Assembly: GCF_009649635.1 (NCBI RefSeq)
Contig: NZ_WJII01000001.1
Span: 1-64,000, forward strand
Direction of reading: 5' to 3'
From: Microbacterium sp. SYP-A9085
GTDB lineage: Bacteria; Actinomycetota; Actinomycetes; Actinomycetales; Microbacteriaceae
DNA length: 64,000 nucleotides
The notes beneath the pieces were generated by a model. It saw nothing but the letters and a program-made list of their open reading frames with translations. It was not told the origin of the DNA and did not search any database. The position numbers were made by a program, and so were the translations under genes. Shown here in pieces: positions 33,807 through 43,025 of this stretch; position 1 is the stretch's first letter; every line of letters starts with the position of its first letter.

Positions 33807-35669
33807 TCAGCGGCGCCGGCCGGTGCCGAAGATCCCGCGGATGACGCCGCCGATGATCGTCTGCGTCGCCTTCGAGTCGAGGATGTCGTCCAGCGGCGAG
33901 GCCGAGGACCGCCGCGGGGTGCGCGTGGTGGCCGAGGTTTTCCGCATCAAGCGGTCGTACTCGGCCTGAGCCTTCTTCGCGGCGGCGGCATCGGCCTTCT
34001 CGGCGGCGGCCTGCTGTTTGGCCTGCTCCGCGGCGGCGGCGGCCTTCGCGGCGGCGGCCTCGTCGGCGGCCGCGGCCTGCTGGGCGGCGTTCAGCTTCGC
34101 GGTGAGGATCTCCCGCGCGGACTCCGGGTCGATCGCCGTGCCGTACGCGGCCAGAAGCGGCGACGCCTTCACAGCCGCGACGATCTGCGGGGCGGCCGTG
34201 GGCGACATCAGGCCCTGCGGGGCGCGCAGCCGGGTCCACGCGACGGGCGTCGGCGCGCCCTTCTCGCTCATCACCGTCACGATGGCCTCACCGGTGCCCA
34301 GTTCCTGCAGCACCCGCTCGAGGTCGTAGCCGGACCGGGGGTATGTCCCGACCGTCGCCTTCAGCGCCTTCGCGTCGTCGGGGGTGAACGCGCGCAGCGC
34401 GTGCTGCACGCGCGAGCCGAGCTGCCCGAGCACGTCCGAGGGCACGTCCTTCGGGGTCTGCGTCACGAAGAACACGCCGACGCCCTTCGAGCGGATCAGG
34501 CGCACTGTCTGCGTGATCGAGGCCAGGAAGTCCTTCGAGGCGTCCCGGAACAGCAAGTGCGCCTCGTCGAAGAAGAACACGAGCTTCGGCTTGTCGGCAT
34601 CCCCCACCTCGGGCAGGATCTCGAACAGCTCCGCCAGCAGGTACATCAGGAACGTCGAGAACAGTGCGGGCTTGTCGATCACGCCGGACACCTCGAGCAG
34701 GCTGACGATCCCGCGCCCGTCGGCCGTCGTGCGCAGGAAGTCCGCGACGTCGAACTCCGGTTCGCCGAAGAACACGTCGGCCCCGGCATCCGCGAACGTG
34801 ATCAGCTCGCGCAGGATGACGCCGGCGGTCGCCGCCGACAGGCCGCCGATGCCCTTCAGCTCGTCCTTGCCCGCGTCGCTCGTGAGATATGTGAGCACGG
34901 CGCGCAGGTCGGACAGGTCGACGAGGGCGAGCCCGGCCTGGTCGGCGTAGTGGAAGACGAGGCCGAGGCTCGACTCCTGCGTCTGGTTCAGCCCCAACAC
35001 CTTGCTCAGCAGCAGCGGCCCGAAGCCGGACACCGTCGCGCGCACCGGCACGCCGGTGCCGACGCCGCCGAGGGCGAAGAACTCGGTGGGCGAGGCGGCG
35101 GGCGTCCCGTCCTGGCCGATCGCCTGCGTGCGGGCCAGCAGCTTGTCATTCGGCTCCCCCGGTGTCGCCATGCCCGACAGGTCGCCCTTGATGTCGGCGG
35201 CGAACACCGGCACGCCGTTCGCGGCGAGCTGCTCCGCGAGCCCCTGCAGGGTGCGGGTCTTGCCGGTGCCGGTGGCCCCGGCGACGAGCCCGTGCCGGTT
35301 CAGCATGGCCAGCGGGATGCGGATCTGCGCGGCCGGAACCGGTTGCGTGTTCATCAGGGCGCCGAGCTCGAGCGCGGCCGCGTCGAACGCGTAGCCCGCG
35401 ACCACGGCCTGCAACTGCGCGTCGTCCAGCGGCCCGGACGTGGACGCAGGGGCGGATGCCGCGGGTGCCGCCGCCGTGGCCGGCACAGACCCCGGCGCGG
35501 GCGGCGCATCGCCTCCGCCCCCGGCTCTCGCCTTCGCCGCCTGGGCCTCGGCGGCGGCGAGCGCGGCCTTCGCCTGCGCGGCTCGCAAGGCCGCGTCGGC
35601 GGCCTCCGATTCGGCGCGCAGTCGCGCAAGTTCGGCATCGGTGACGGCGGCATCGTCGGACGCGGTCAT
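33807..35669 (-). CDS. HerA-like ATPase (DUF853 helicase family)
   Basis: 620 aa. FtsK/HerA-type P-loop GATGTGKT at 131-138 and Walker B FFFDEAHLLF. The N-terminal 80 residues are Ala-rich, probably coiled coil. A second Ala/Lys-rich coiled coil lies at about 520-570, before a basic tail. The family is implicated in DNA end processing and translocation, but this standalone form lacks the NurA nuclease. TAGGCT lies 6 nt before the ATG, suggesting a leaderless transcript. Confidence 0.85.
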   Translation of the reverse strand: MTASDDAAVTDAELARLRAESEAADAALRAAQAKAALAAAEAQAAKARAGGGGDAPPAPGSVPATAAAPAASAPASTSGPLDDAQLQAVVAGYAFDAAALELGALMNTQPVPAAQIRIPLAMLNRHGLVAGATGTGKTRTLQGLAEQLAANGVPVFAADIKGDLSGMATPGEPNDKLLARTQAIGQDGTPAASPTEFFALGGVGTGVPVRATVSGFGPLLLSKVLGLNQTQESSLGLVFHYADQAGLALVDLSDLRAVLTYLTSDAGKDELKGIGGLSAATAGVILRELITFADAGADVFFGEPEFDVADFLRTTADGRGIVSLLEVSGVIDKPALFSTFLMYLLAELFEILPEVGDADKPKLVFFFDEAHLLFRDASKDFLASITQTVRLIRSKGVGVFFVTQTPKDVPSDVLGQLGSRVQHALRAFTPDDAKALKATVGTYPRSGYDLERVLQELGTGEAIVTVMSEKGAPTPVAWTRLRAPQGLMSPTAAPQIVAAVKASPLLAAYGTAIDPESAREILTAKLNAAQQAAAADEAAAAKAAAAAEQAKQQAAAEKADAAAAKKAQAEYDRLMRKTSATTRTPRRSSASPLDDILDSKATQTIIGGVIRGIFGTGRRR

Positions 35670-35721
35670 GCGCACAGCCTAGCCACGTGCTCCCCGCGGG
35701 GACATGGGGCACAATGGCGGC

Positions 35722-36222
35722 ATGCTCGGGATCCGGCAGGCCGTCCGCCACGCTGTCGCGCCCCTCACCCAGACGGCCGCGTTCCGGCGCGTCGGCCGGC
35801 GGCTGATGCCGGTGCTGGAGTCCGGGTTTCGGGTCCTCAGCGGTGGGCGGATGCCGATCAGCGGCCTGCTCGTCCCGTCGCTGAGGCTGCGCACGGTGGG
35901 GGCGAAGTCGGGGCAGGTGCGGGATGCCGAACTGATGTACACGCCGGACGGCAGCGGGTGCGCGCTGGTCGCGGGGACGAACTTCGCCGGGGCGCGGCAT
36001 CCGGCCTGGACCTCGAACCTGCTCGCACATCCCGACGCCGAGATCGTCGTGCGCGGCAGGCGCCTGGCCGTGGTGGCCGAGCTGATCGAGGCCGCGGACC
36101 GGGAGGCGGCGTGGCGCCGGATCGAGGCGCAGTGGCCGAACTACCGCTCGTATGAGCGGGAGTCCGGTCGCACGGTGCGGCTGTTCCGGCTGCGTCCGGT
36201 GCGCGAGCTCGGCCGGATCTGA
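35722..36222 (+). CDS. F420-type nitroreductase/deazaflavin-dependent family protein
   Basis: 166 aa of the Ddn-like (DUF385) family: LRTVGAKSGQVRDAELMYTPDGSG, GTNFAGARHPAWTSNLLAHPDAEI and a C-terminal WPNYRSYERESGR. Relatives bind F420H2 or flavin-like cofactors. The stop codon abuts that of the convergent permease gene (36222/36223). Confidence 0.85.
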   Translation: MLGIRQAVRHAVAPLTQTAAFRRVGRRLMPVLESGFRVLSGGRMPISGLLVPSLRLRTVGAKSGQVRDAELMYTPDGSGCALVAGTNFAGARHPAWTSNLLAHPDAEIVVRGRRLAVVAELIEAADREAAWRRIEAQWPNYRSYERESGRTVRLFRLRPVRELGRI

Positions 36223-37194
36223 TCAGCCCTTCGTGGCCCCCGCGAGCAGTCCTCGCACGAAGAACCGCTGCAGCGCGAAGAACACGAGCAGCGGGACCAC
36301 GATCGAGATGAACGTGCCCGCCGATTGCAGATACCATCGGTCGCCCCACGTGCCCGACAGCGAGTTCAGTGTCTGTGTCAACGGCAGCGACGCGCTCGGG
36401 GCGAAGATCGTCGCGACGAGCAGATCGTTCCACACCCACAGGAACTGGAAGATGGCGAACGAGGCTATCGCCGGCATCGCCAGCGGGATGATCATCCGGA
36501 AGAAGATCTGCCCGTGCCCGGCTCCGTCCACACGGGCCGCCTCGATGAGCTCATTCGGGATCTCGGCGATGAAGTTGTGCAGCAGGAAGATCGCCAGCGG
36601 CATCGCGAAGATCGCGTGCGCTATCCATACCGTCGCGAAGCTGTGGTCCACGTCGCGCAGCGAGAATCCCGGGAAGATCCCGACACCCGCGATCGTCAGC
36701 CCCCGTGAGAAGAGGCTCAGCAGCGGCACCAGCGCCATCTGGATCGGCACAATCTGCAGCGCGAACACGAACACGAACAGCACGCCCCGTCCCTTGAACG
36801 GGATCCACGCGAACGCGTACGCCGCGAGTGCGGCGATCGAGATGGGGATGAGCGTGGCCGGGATCGCTATCGCCAGCGAGTTCAGGAACGACTCGCCCAG
36901 GGTCAGCGCCGTCCCGCCCGACGTCAGCGCGTCGAAGTAATTCTGCAGCGTGAACGCCGGATTGACGAAGACCGTCCACCAGCCGGTGGTGTTGGAGTCG
37001 GCGCCGGGGCGGAACGACGTCACGAACAGGCCGAACGTCGGGATCGTCCAGAAGATCGCGATGATCACCGCGGCCAGGGTCGCCCCGCGCGAGGTGAGCT
37101 TGCGCCTCGCGTCCCGCTCCTCGCGGCGCGGGGCGCGCCCCACCGTGCGTGCCGCCCGCGTGTCGACGGGCGCGTCGACGTCGATCGTGGCCAT
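36223..37194 (-). CDS. Carbohydrate ABC transporter permease (MalG/AglG type)
   Basis: 323 aa, six membrane helices plus a basic N-terminal tail. The coupling motif ELIEAARVDGAGHGQIFFRMIIPLAMP is typical of MalG-type permeases. The ATG overlaps the upstream permease gene (ATGA). No sugar ATPase or glycosidase is linked, so a shared MsiK-like ATPase is presumed. Confidence 0.9.
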   Translation of the reverse strand: MATIDVDAPVDTRAARTVGRAPRREERDARRKLTSRGATLAAVIIAIFWTIPTFGLFVTSFRPGADSNTTGWWTVFVNPAFTLQNYFDALTSGGTALTLGESFLNSLAIAIPATLIPISIAALAAYAFAWIPFKGRGVLFVFVFALQIVPIQMALVPLLSLFSRGLTIAGVGIFPGFSLRDVDHSFATVWIAHAIFAMPLAIFLLHNFIAEIPNELIEAARVDGAGHGQIFFRMIIPLAMPAIASFAIFQFLWVWNDLLVATIFAPSASLPLTQTLNSLSGTWGDRWYLQSAGTFISIVVPLLVFFALQRFFVRGLLAGATKG

Positions 37195-38501
37195 CAGCGG
37201 ATCTCCTTCTGCTTGCGCATCTGCAGCACGTTGTAGATGATCAGCGGCAGAACGAACAGGAACAGCACGACCGCCAGCGCGGACGAGTGCCCGTAGCTCT
37301 GGAACCGCTGCTGCTGGTTGACCATCTCGAAGCCGAGCACCGAGGTGTTCGCGCGGCCGCCGGTCATCACCGCGACGATGTCGTACACCTTCAGCGCCGC
37401 GATGGTGATCGTAGTGAGCACGACGATCAACGCGCTGCGGATACCGGGAACCGTGACGTTGAAGAACCGCTGCAGCGCGTTCGCGCCGTCCAGCTGCGCG
37501 GCCTCGTGCTGGTCGGCGGGCACCGCCTTGATCGACGCCGACAGGATCACCATCGCGAACCCGGTCTGACTCCAGATGAACACCGTGAGCAGGCAGATGG
37601 TGTTCAGCAGCGGCTGCGCATCGAGCCAGCCGACGGGCTCGCCGCCGAACCAGGTGACGATCGCGTTGAGCAGTCCCACCTGCTGGCCCTGCCGGTAGTC
37701 GTACACGAACTTCCAGATGATGCCCGCGCCGACGAACGAGATCGCCACCGGCATGAACACCCACAGCTTCAGGATCTTCTCGCCGCGCGCCCGGTCGACG
37801 AACGCCGCGTAGACGAGGCCTATTCCGGTCGCGACGATCGGGGCTATCAGCGCCCAGATGACGGTGTTGATCACGGACCAGAACCCGTACGGGTTGGTGA
37901 ACGTCCAGACGTAGTTGTCGAACCCGACGAAGTTCGCGCCGGTCTTGTCGAAGAACGACTGGACGAGCGTCGATATCGCCGGATACACGAGTCCGGTCAG
38001 CAGCAGGATCGCCGCAGGGGCGAGGAAGACGATGAGCTGGAAGACGTACCCGGCGCCGCCCCGCGCCCGGTAGTCCGCGAAGAACAGGACCACGCCGGCC
38101 AGCAGCGCGATCCCGACGACGTAGACCACGGAGTTCTGATACGGCCGCAGCACCATGAACGCGATGACCGGGATGACGAAGCAGGCCGCCGCGCGCAGCC
38201 AGAAATAACCGGGTCCCGGCCGCGGAGCGTACTCGATCAGCAGCAGGATCACGCCGACGATGATGGCGAAGATCACGACCACGATGGGGATCTGCAGCAG
38301 CGGATGCAGCCCGCCGATCCAGACGAAGAAGCTGTTCAGCGAGAATCCGAGCGTCGTCGGGGCGGCGCCCTCGCTCGGTCCTCCCATCAGCATGAACAGG
38401 AACGCCGCCACGGCGAAGACCGCGGCGACGAGGATGATGATGCCGGTGACTGTGCGCGACAGCCGTCGCGGTACTGCCCTCTGCTCGGTGACGGTCGCCA
38501 T
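37194..38501 (-). CDS. Carbohydrate ABC transporter permease (MalF/AglF type, extended)
   Basis: 435 aa. The last 290 residues are a standard MalF-type permease with EAAQLDGANALQRFFNVTVPGI. The first 150 add four extra membrane helices, an extension seen in alpha-glucoside-type AglF permeases. 84 bp lies between it and the binding-protein gene. Confidence 0.88.
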   Translation of the reverse strand: MATVTEQRAVPRRLSRTVTGIIILVAAVFAVAAFLFMLMGGPSEGAAPTTLGFSLNSFFVWIGGLHPLLQIPIVVVIFAIIVGVILLLIEYAPRPGPGYFWLRAAACFVIPVIAFMVLRPYQNSVVYVVGIALLAGVVLFFADYRARGGAGYVFQLIVFLAPAAILLLTGLVYPAISTLVQSFFDKTGANFVGFDNYVWTFTNPYGFWSVINTVIWALIAPIVATGIGLVYAAFVDRARGEKILKLWVFMPVAISFVGAGIIWKFVYDYRQGQQVGLLNAIVTWFGGEPVGWLDAQPLLNTICLLTVFIWSQTGFAMVILSASIKAVPADQHEAAQLDGANALQRFFNVTVPGIRSALIVVLTTITIAALKVYDIVAVMTGGRANTSVLGFEMVNQQQRFQSYGHSSALAVVLFLFVLPLIIYNVLQMRKQKEIR

Positions 38502-38585
38502 TGTCCTGCCTTTCTGAGCATCCCGTCCGGGGAAGGCGGGGCGGGGCGGCTGCCCGTCCAGGCAGCCGCCCCGCCGCCGTCGGGA

Positions 38586-39923
38586 CTAGTTCTGGTAGCC
38601 GGCTTGGATGGCGGTGAGCACGTCCTTCGTCGGCATCCCGTCGATCCAGCTGACCATGCCCTTCCAGAACGAGCCCGAGCCCACTGTCGCCGGCATCAGG
38701 TCGGACGCGTCGAACCGGAAGACCGTGTTCTTGTCCTGCACGAGCTTCATGGCCTCCTGCAGGAACTGGCTGGACGCGAGCGTCGGGTCGGCGCCGCTGT
38801 TGGCGGAGATGACGCCGCCGAGCTTGACGCGGGCGTTCGCGAAGTCCGGGGTCGTCATGTACTCCTGGACCTTCTGCACGGCCGGCTCGTTCGAGAACGC
38901 CGCGACGAACTCGCCGCCGCCCTCGATCGAGGGGGCATCCCCCTCGTTGATGCTCGGCAGCACGAACGCGTACACGTCGCCGTCGGGGGCCACGGTGGGC
39001 GTCTTGCCGTCCTTCGTCTTGGCCTCCAGGAAGTTCGCGGACAGGAACGACGCCTGGTGGGTCAGCGCGCAGGTGCCGTCGGCGACCTTCGCCGCGACGT
39101 CGCCGAACGCGGTCGGGTTGATGCTCTTCACATTGCCGAAGCCGGCGTTCACGTAGTCGGGGTTCAGCAGGATCTGGCCGACCGCGTCGAACGCCTTCTT
39201 GATCTGCGGATCCGTGAACTTCACGTCACCCGCGACCCACTGGTCGTACACGTCGGGGCCGGACTGGCGCAGCACCAGGTCCTCGACCCAGTCCGTCCCG
39301 GGCCAGCCGGAGGCGGCATCCGAGAAGAAGCCCGCACACCACGGCGGCTTGCCGGTCTTCGAGCGGATCGTGTTCGTGAGGTCGATCAGGCCCTGCCACG
39401 AGGTCGGGACTTTGACGCCCCACTTCGTGAAGTCGGCCGGGGAGTACCAGACGTACCCCTTGACGTTGGCGAGCATCGGCGCCGCGTAGAACGTGCCGTC
39501 GGCCGAGCCGTAGGACTTCCAATCGGCGGACCAGTACTTGTCGACATTGTCGGAGACGGTCTGTGACGGCTTGACGACCTGGCCTGTTCCGATCAGGGTC
39601 TGCAGCAGGCCGGGCTGCGGCACTATCGCGATGTCGGGGGCGGAGCCTCCGTTGACCTTCGTGACGATGTTGCCCTCGAAGCTCTTGTCGCCGGTGTAGA
39701 CGACCTTGATGCCGGTGTCCTTCGTGAACTGGTCGAACGTCTTGTTCAGGGCGTCGGCTTCGCCGCCCGTGATGCCACCGGCGATGTTCACGGTCTTGCC
39801 GGACAGATCGCTGCTGCCGTTGCCTCCGCCGCCCGCTGTTTCGGCGCAGCCGGAGAGCACGATCCCCGCGACACCGAGCAGTGCAAGCGGGAGTATCACC
39901 GACCGTCGACTGGACATTTTCAT
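38586..39923 (-). CDS. Sugar ABC transporter binding lipoprotein (family 1)
   Basis: 445 aa. Lipobox LSGC with Cys26 after a basic, hydrophobic signal, then a Gly/Ser linker and a family-1 solute-binding fold resembling AglE/MalE. The start at 39923 has GAGGAGG upstream. The ligand is probably an oligo- or disaccharide. Two LacI-type operators lie upstream, so sugar-induced expression is expected. The LacI regulator is not in the window. Confidence 0.9.
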   Translation of the reverse strand: MKMSSRRSVILPLALLGVAGIVLSGCAETAGGGGNGSSDLSGKTVNIAGGITGGEADALNKTFDQFTKDTGIKVVYTGDKSFEGNIVTKVNGGSAPDIAIVPQPGLLQTLIGTGQVVKPSQTVSDNVDKYWSADWKSYGSADGTFYAAPMLANVKGYVWYSPADFTKWGVKVPTSWQGLIDLTNTIRSKTGKPPWCAGFFSDAASGWPGTDWVEDLVLRQSGPDVYDQWVAGDVKFTDPQIKKAFDAVGQILLNPDYVNAGFGNVKSINPTAFGDVAAKVADGTCALTHQASFLSANFLEAKTKDGKTPTVAPDGDVYAFVLPSINEGDAPSIEGGGEFVAAFSNEPAVQKVQEYMTTPDFANARVKLGGVISANSGADPTLASSQFLQEAMKLVQDKNTVFRFDASDLMPATVGSGSFWKGMVSWIDGMPTKDVLTAIQAGYQN

Positions 39924-39975
39924 GTGGTCCTCCTCGTTCAGGTGCAGGACGCACACGCCGCAAGTTCCCCATCGG

Positions 39976-39989
39976 CGCAAGCGCTTACA
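39976..39989. promoter_or_regulatory. LacI-type operator just downstream of the -10 box
   Basis: CGCAAGCGCTTACA on the plus strand (TGTAAGCGCTTGCG on the coding strand), centred on the AGCGCT dyad. It lies four bases beyond the -10 box of the sugar transporter promoter, an ideal repressing position. Confidence 0.6.
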
Positions 39990-39993
39990 GTGA

Positions 39994-40022
39994 AACGTAC
40001 AGTCGGCTCAGACGCATATCAA
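39994..40022 (-). promoter_or_regulatory. Promoter of the sugar ABC operon
   Basis: On the minus strand TTGATA (40017-40022) and TACGTT (39994-39999) are separated by exactly 17 bp, about 70 bp ahead of the binding-protein start and flanked by both LacI-type sites. Confidence 0.6.
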
Positions 40023-40050
40023 CAGGTCGGCGTAACGGGTTGATAACTGG

Positions 40051-40064
40051 TGGGAGCGTTCCCA
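40051..40064. promoter_or_regulatory. CebR-like LacI operator upstream of the promoter
   Basis: TGGGAGCGTTCCCA differs by one base from the Streptomyces CebR consensus TGGGAGCGCTCCCA; the 16-mer GTGGGAGCGTTCCCAC has perfect outer arms. With the site at 39976 it could support looping. Confidence 0.6.
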
Positions 40065-40121
40065 CGACCGGGTGCCACGACGCGTTTTTCCGGCAGTCGT
40101 GCGACGGCACCCGACGCGCGG

Positions 40122-41552
40122 TCAGGGGGTCAGCTGGGGCACCGTGCGGGGACGGACGACCAGCCACAGCGCGACCAGTCCCAGGATCGAGCATCCGATC
40201 ATCACGACCGCCATCGTCGTGGCGGTGATGCCCGCCTCATGGGCGATAAGGCCGACGATCGGCGAAATCAGACCGGCCACGGCGTTGTTGGAGAACCCGA
40301 TCAGGGATGCCGCGGTGCCGGCGGCCTTGCCGTGGCGATCCAGCGACAGAACCTGCACGCACGGGAACGTGAACCCGCACGCCGTCATGAACACGAACAG
40401 CGGGATGACGGTTCCCCACAGCCCCGCGCCGAGCTGGTCGCACACGGCGATCGCGGCGCTGGCGAGCACGAGGACGGCGGTCGAGAACGCGAGCACCCAC
40501 TGCGGGCCGAATCGGGCGGCCAGCCGCGCGGCGATCTGCACGCCGATCACCAGGCCGACCGAGTTGGCGGCGAACAGGAGCCCGTACTCCTGCGCGTTGA
40601 AGCCGTACGACTCCTGGAACAGGAAGGACGAGCTCGACAGGTAGGAGAACAGTCCGCTGAAGGTCATGGCGCCGATCAGGAGCACGCCGATGAAGATGCG
40701 GTCGCGGAGGACGCCGGCGTAGCGCTGCAGGACGGTGGTGGACCCGCGGTCCCGGCGCCGGGCTCTGGGCAGGGTCTCGGGCAGCACGAACACGGCGCAG
40801 ACGAGCATCACGACGCCGTACCCGGCGAGGACCGCGAAAATGCCGCGCCAGTCGATGACCGACAGCAGTGCGGAGCCGATCAGCGGCGCAATCACCGGGG
40901 CGGCTCCGGTCACCAGCGCGAGCCGGCTGAGCATCACGACGAGCCGGCGCCCGCCGAACAGATCGCGGACCATCGCCATGGCCACCACGCCGCCCGCGGC
41001 GGCGCCGATGCCCTGGACGACCCGCGCCGCCCCGAGCAGCTCGAGCGTGGGCGCGATGGCGGCGGCCACGCTCGCGAGCACGTGCAGGCACGTGACGATC
41101 AGCAGCGGGATGCGGCGGCCGAACTTGTCGCTGAGCGGGCCGACGATCAGCTGGCCCAGGCCGAACCCGATCATCGTGCCGGTGAGAGTGAGCTGGACGG
41201 CGGCGGCAGTGGTCTGGAAGTTCTGCTCGAGGACCGGGAAGGCGGGCAGGTACAGGTCCACGGTGAACGGGCCGAGGGCGGTGAGAGCGCCCAGCAGCAC
41301 GATGTAGACGACGCGGCGCGCGGTGGAGATGGCATCGCCGGGGTGCAGCATGACCGGCGCTGTGGCCGGGTCCGTGCCGATCGTGCGGATCGCTGCGGTG
41401 GCGGAGGGCAGCCGGATCGAGCCGGTCGCGGTGCGGATAGATCCGGTCGCGGTGCGCGACTCGCCGGGACCGAGCGCGGTCTCGTCCGAGCGTGCGTCTG
41501 GCGGGGTGTCGTCGGCGGGGACGGTGGGGTGGGGCGCGGTGTCGGTGGTCAC
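40122..41552 (-). CDS. Bcr/CflA-type multidrug MFS transporter
   Basis: 476 aa, twelve membrane helices after a long N-terminal tail. The motif A-like loop is GQLIVGPLSDKFGRRIPLL; TVDLYLPAFP is typical of the Bcr/CflA drug efflux group. The tail (about 30-60) contains a duplicated RTATGSI encoded by a short direct repeat near 41420-41455. The exported compound is unknown. Confidence 0.88.
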   Translation of the reverse strand: MTTDTAPHPTVPADDTPPDARSDETALGPGESRTATGSIRTATGSIRLPSATAAIRTIGTDPATAPVMLHPGDAISTARRVVYIVLLGALTALGPFTVDLYLPAFPVLEQNFQTTAAAVQLTLTGTMIGFGLGQLIVGPLSDKFGRRIPLLIVTCLHVLASVAAAIAPTLELLGAARVVQGIGAAAGGVVAMAMVRDLFGGRRLVVMLSRLALVTGAAPVIAPLIGSALLSVIDWRGIFAVLAGYGVVMLVCAVFVLPETLPRARRRDRGSTTVLQRYAGVLRDRIFIGVLLIGAMTFSGLFSYLSSSSFLFQESYGFNAQEYGLLFAANSVGLVIGVQIAARLAARFGPQWVLAFSTAVLVLASAAIAVCDQLGAGLWGTVIPLFVFMTACGFTFPCVQVLSLDRHGKAAGTAASLIGFSNNAVAGLISPIVGLIAHEAGITATTMAVVMIGCSILGLVALWLVVRPRTVPQLTP

Positions 41553-41655
41553 GTGACTTCCGGTCGAGGGCTGCCTCGAATCGATTCGAGGGGTCTATCC
41601 TACTCGGCGCGAGGGTCCCGACCGTGTCGTGACACCGCCTGCGCGGCGGGATGCG

Positions 41656-41688
41656 CGAAGGCCCCGGGCGCAGTGCCCGGGGCCTTCG
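41656..41688. terminator. Terminator hairpin after rplL
   Basis: CGAAGGCCCCGGGC (41656-41669), loop GCAGT, GCCCGGGGCCTTCG (41675-41688): a perfect 14-bp stem 15 bp past the rplL stop. No strong U-run follows in the leftward direction. Confidence 0.75.
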
Positions 41689-41703
41689 CGGAAGAAGCTG
41701 TGC

Positions 41704-42093
41704 TTACTTCAGGGTGACGGTCGCGCCGGCCTCTTCGAGAGCGGCCTTCGCCTTGTCGGCGGCGTCCTTGTTGGCGCCCTCCAGGACGGCCTTGGGGGCA
41801 CCGTCGACGACGGCCTTCGCGTCGCCGAGGCCGAGCGAGGTGAGCTCGCGGACGACCTTGATGACCTGGATCTTCTTGTCGCCGACCGACTCGAGGATGA
41901 CGTCGAACGAGTCCTTCTCCTCGGCCTCTTCGGCGGGGGCGCCACCGGCGGGGGCGCCGGCAGCGGCGACCGCGACCGGAGCGGCGGCGGTGACGTCGAA
42001 CGTCTCCTCGAACGCCTTGACGAACTCGCTGAGCTCGATGAGCGTGAGCTCCTTGAAGGCGTCGAGCAGCTCCTCAGTGCTGAGCTTTGCCAT
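41704..42093 (-). CDS. rplL: 50S ribosomal protein L7/L12
   Basis: 129 aa. N-terminal dimerisation domain, the Ala/Gly/Glu hinge (about 36-60) and the C-terminal factor-binding domain with [27 protein letters not shown]. Forms the stalk that recruits translation GTPases. AAGGAG precedes the ATG. 44 bp after rplJ. Confidence 0.98.
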   Translation of the reverse strand: MAKLSTEELLDAFKELTLIELSEFVKAFEETFDVTAAAPVAVAAAGAPAGGAPAEEAEEKDSFDVILESVGDKKIQVIKVVRELTSLGLGDAKAVVDGAPKAVLEGANKDAADKAKAALEEAGATVTLK

Positions 42094-42137
42094 GATGATT
42101 CTCCTTGATTGGGGTTGTGCTACGCCGGGGCCCGATC

Positions 42138-42653
42138 TCAGGCCGCGGACTCCTGCTTCTCGCGCAGCGCGTCGACCGTGCGAACGGCCTTCGACGGAAG
42201 CGCAGTGAAGACGAACGCCGCCTTGGTCATCGTGGCCTTCATCGCACCGGCGAGCTTCGCCAGCAGGACTTCACGGCTCTCGAGATCGGCGAGCTTGTTC
42301 ACCTCGTCGGGCGACAAGGGGGCACCGTCGAAGTAGCCGCCCTTGATCACCAGAAGAGGGTGTGCCTTGGCGAAGGCGCGCAGACCCTTCGCGACGGTGA
42401 CCGGGTCACCGTGCACGAAGGCGATGGCCGACGGGCCCTTGAGCTCGTCATCCAGCGCCGAGATCCCCGCCTTGTTGGCGGCGATCTTGGTCAGCGTGTT
42501 CTTCACCACGGCGTACTCCGCGTCCTGACGGATGCTGTTGCGGAGCTCCTTGAGCTCGGCAACCGTCAGACCGCGGTACTCAGTGAGCAGAACGGCAGTC
42601 GAGTCAGCGAAGTTCTTCGTGAGCTCGGCGACCGCCTGGTCCTTCTGCGCCAT
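42138..42653 (-). CDS. rplJ: 50S ribosomal protein L10
   Basis: 171 aa. Anchors L7/L12 dimers to the ribosome. Starts [18 protein letters not shown] with AAGGAG upstream. In many bacteria L10 with L12 represses its own leader mRNA; the leader here contains a clear attenuator hairpin. Confidence 0.98.
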   Translation of the reverse strand: MAQKDQAVAELTKNFADSTAVLLTEYRGLTVAELKELRNSIRQDAEYAVVKNTLTKIAANKAGISALDDELKGPSAIAFVHGDPVTVAKGLRAFAKAHPLLVIKGGYFDGAPLSPDEVNKLADLESREVLLAKLAGAMKATMTKAAFVFTALPSKAVRTVDALREKQESAA

Positions 42654-42853
42654 GGCCACTCCTTGTCTGTGTTCCACGTCCCGCGATGGCGGGTCGTGGC
42701 GTCGGATCCCCGGCCGCACGCAAACAAAAACGCTCCGGCGCAAGCGCACGGAGCGAGAGAATCGTTCGGTGTCACCTGCGCGGGCCCCTGCTGTGCAGTG
42801 CTTCGATCCGTGCGCTTGCGCGTGCGGATGACCGGCGGTCTTCGGCATCCATG
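42654..42853 (-). ncRNA. L10 leader (rplJL 5' untranslated regulatory RNA)
   Basis: About 200 nt between the promoter and rplJ. It contains an intrinsic-terminator hairpin at 42722-42754. Upstream (42756-42845) lies a GC-rich segment with repeats of GCGCAAGCGCAC that could pair alternatively with the terminator's GTGCGCTTGCGC arm. This fits the Rfam-type L10 leader arrangement; the L10 kink-turn site was not delineated. Confidence 0.6.
42722..42754 (-). terminator. Attenuator terminator in the L10 leader
   Basis: On the minus strand GCTCCG and GCGC pair with CGGAGC and GCGC across an AA-type loop with one bulge, followed directly by GTTTTTGTTTG. It is the only classical U-run terminator seen in the window, and it lies upstream of, not after, a gene. 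Confidence 0.8.
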
Positions 42854-42881
42854 AGTCTACGGGATGCCGCGGGCCCGGCAA
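42854..42881 (-). promoter_or_regulatory. Promoter of rplJL
   Basis: Minus-strand TTGCCG (42876-42881), 16-bp spacer, TAGACT (42854-42859). Transcription would start near 42846, giving a leader of about 190 nt. Confidence 0.6.
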
Positions 42882-43025
42882 AATCGCGGAGTCCGCCGCC
42901 GTGCGGCGTGCCCGCCGCAGTAGATCGCTGTTGACACGCCGAGACCCGTGCCAGGCTGCCGGCGCGGCGGGCACGATCTCCGACGCTCGGCACATCCAGA
43001 AGAGGCCGCGGCGTCGTAGCGAGCG
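42882..43025. other. Gap between the rplJ promoter and the pterin dehydratase gene
   Basis: No gene. GACGCTCG and CGAGCGTC (about 42980 and 43019) could form a weak terminator after the dehydratase gene; nothing else is recognised. Confidence 0.3.

Noticed and set aside
30927..36155. A 1742-codon open frame on the plus strand
   Set aside because: It is antisense to mog, the FdhF-like gene and the HerA-like gene, which have full family matches. Its translation is Arg/His/Asp-rich without domains, as expected in GC-rich antisense frames.
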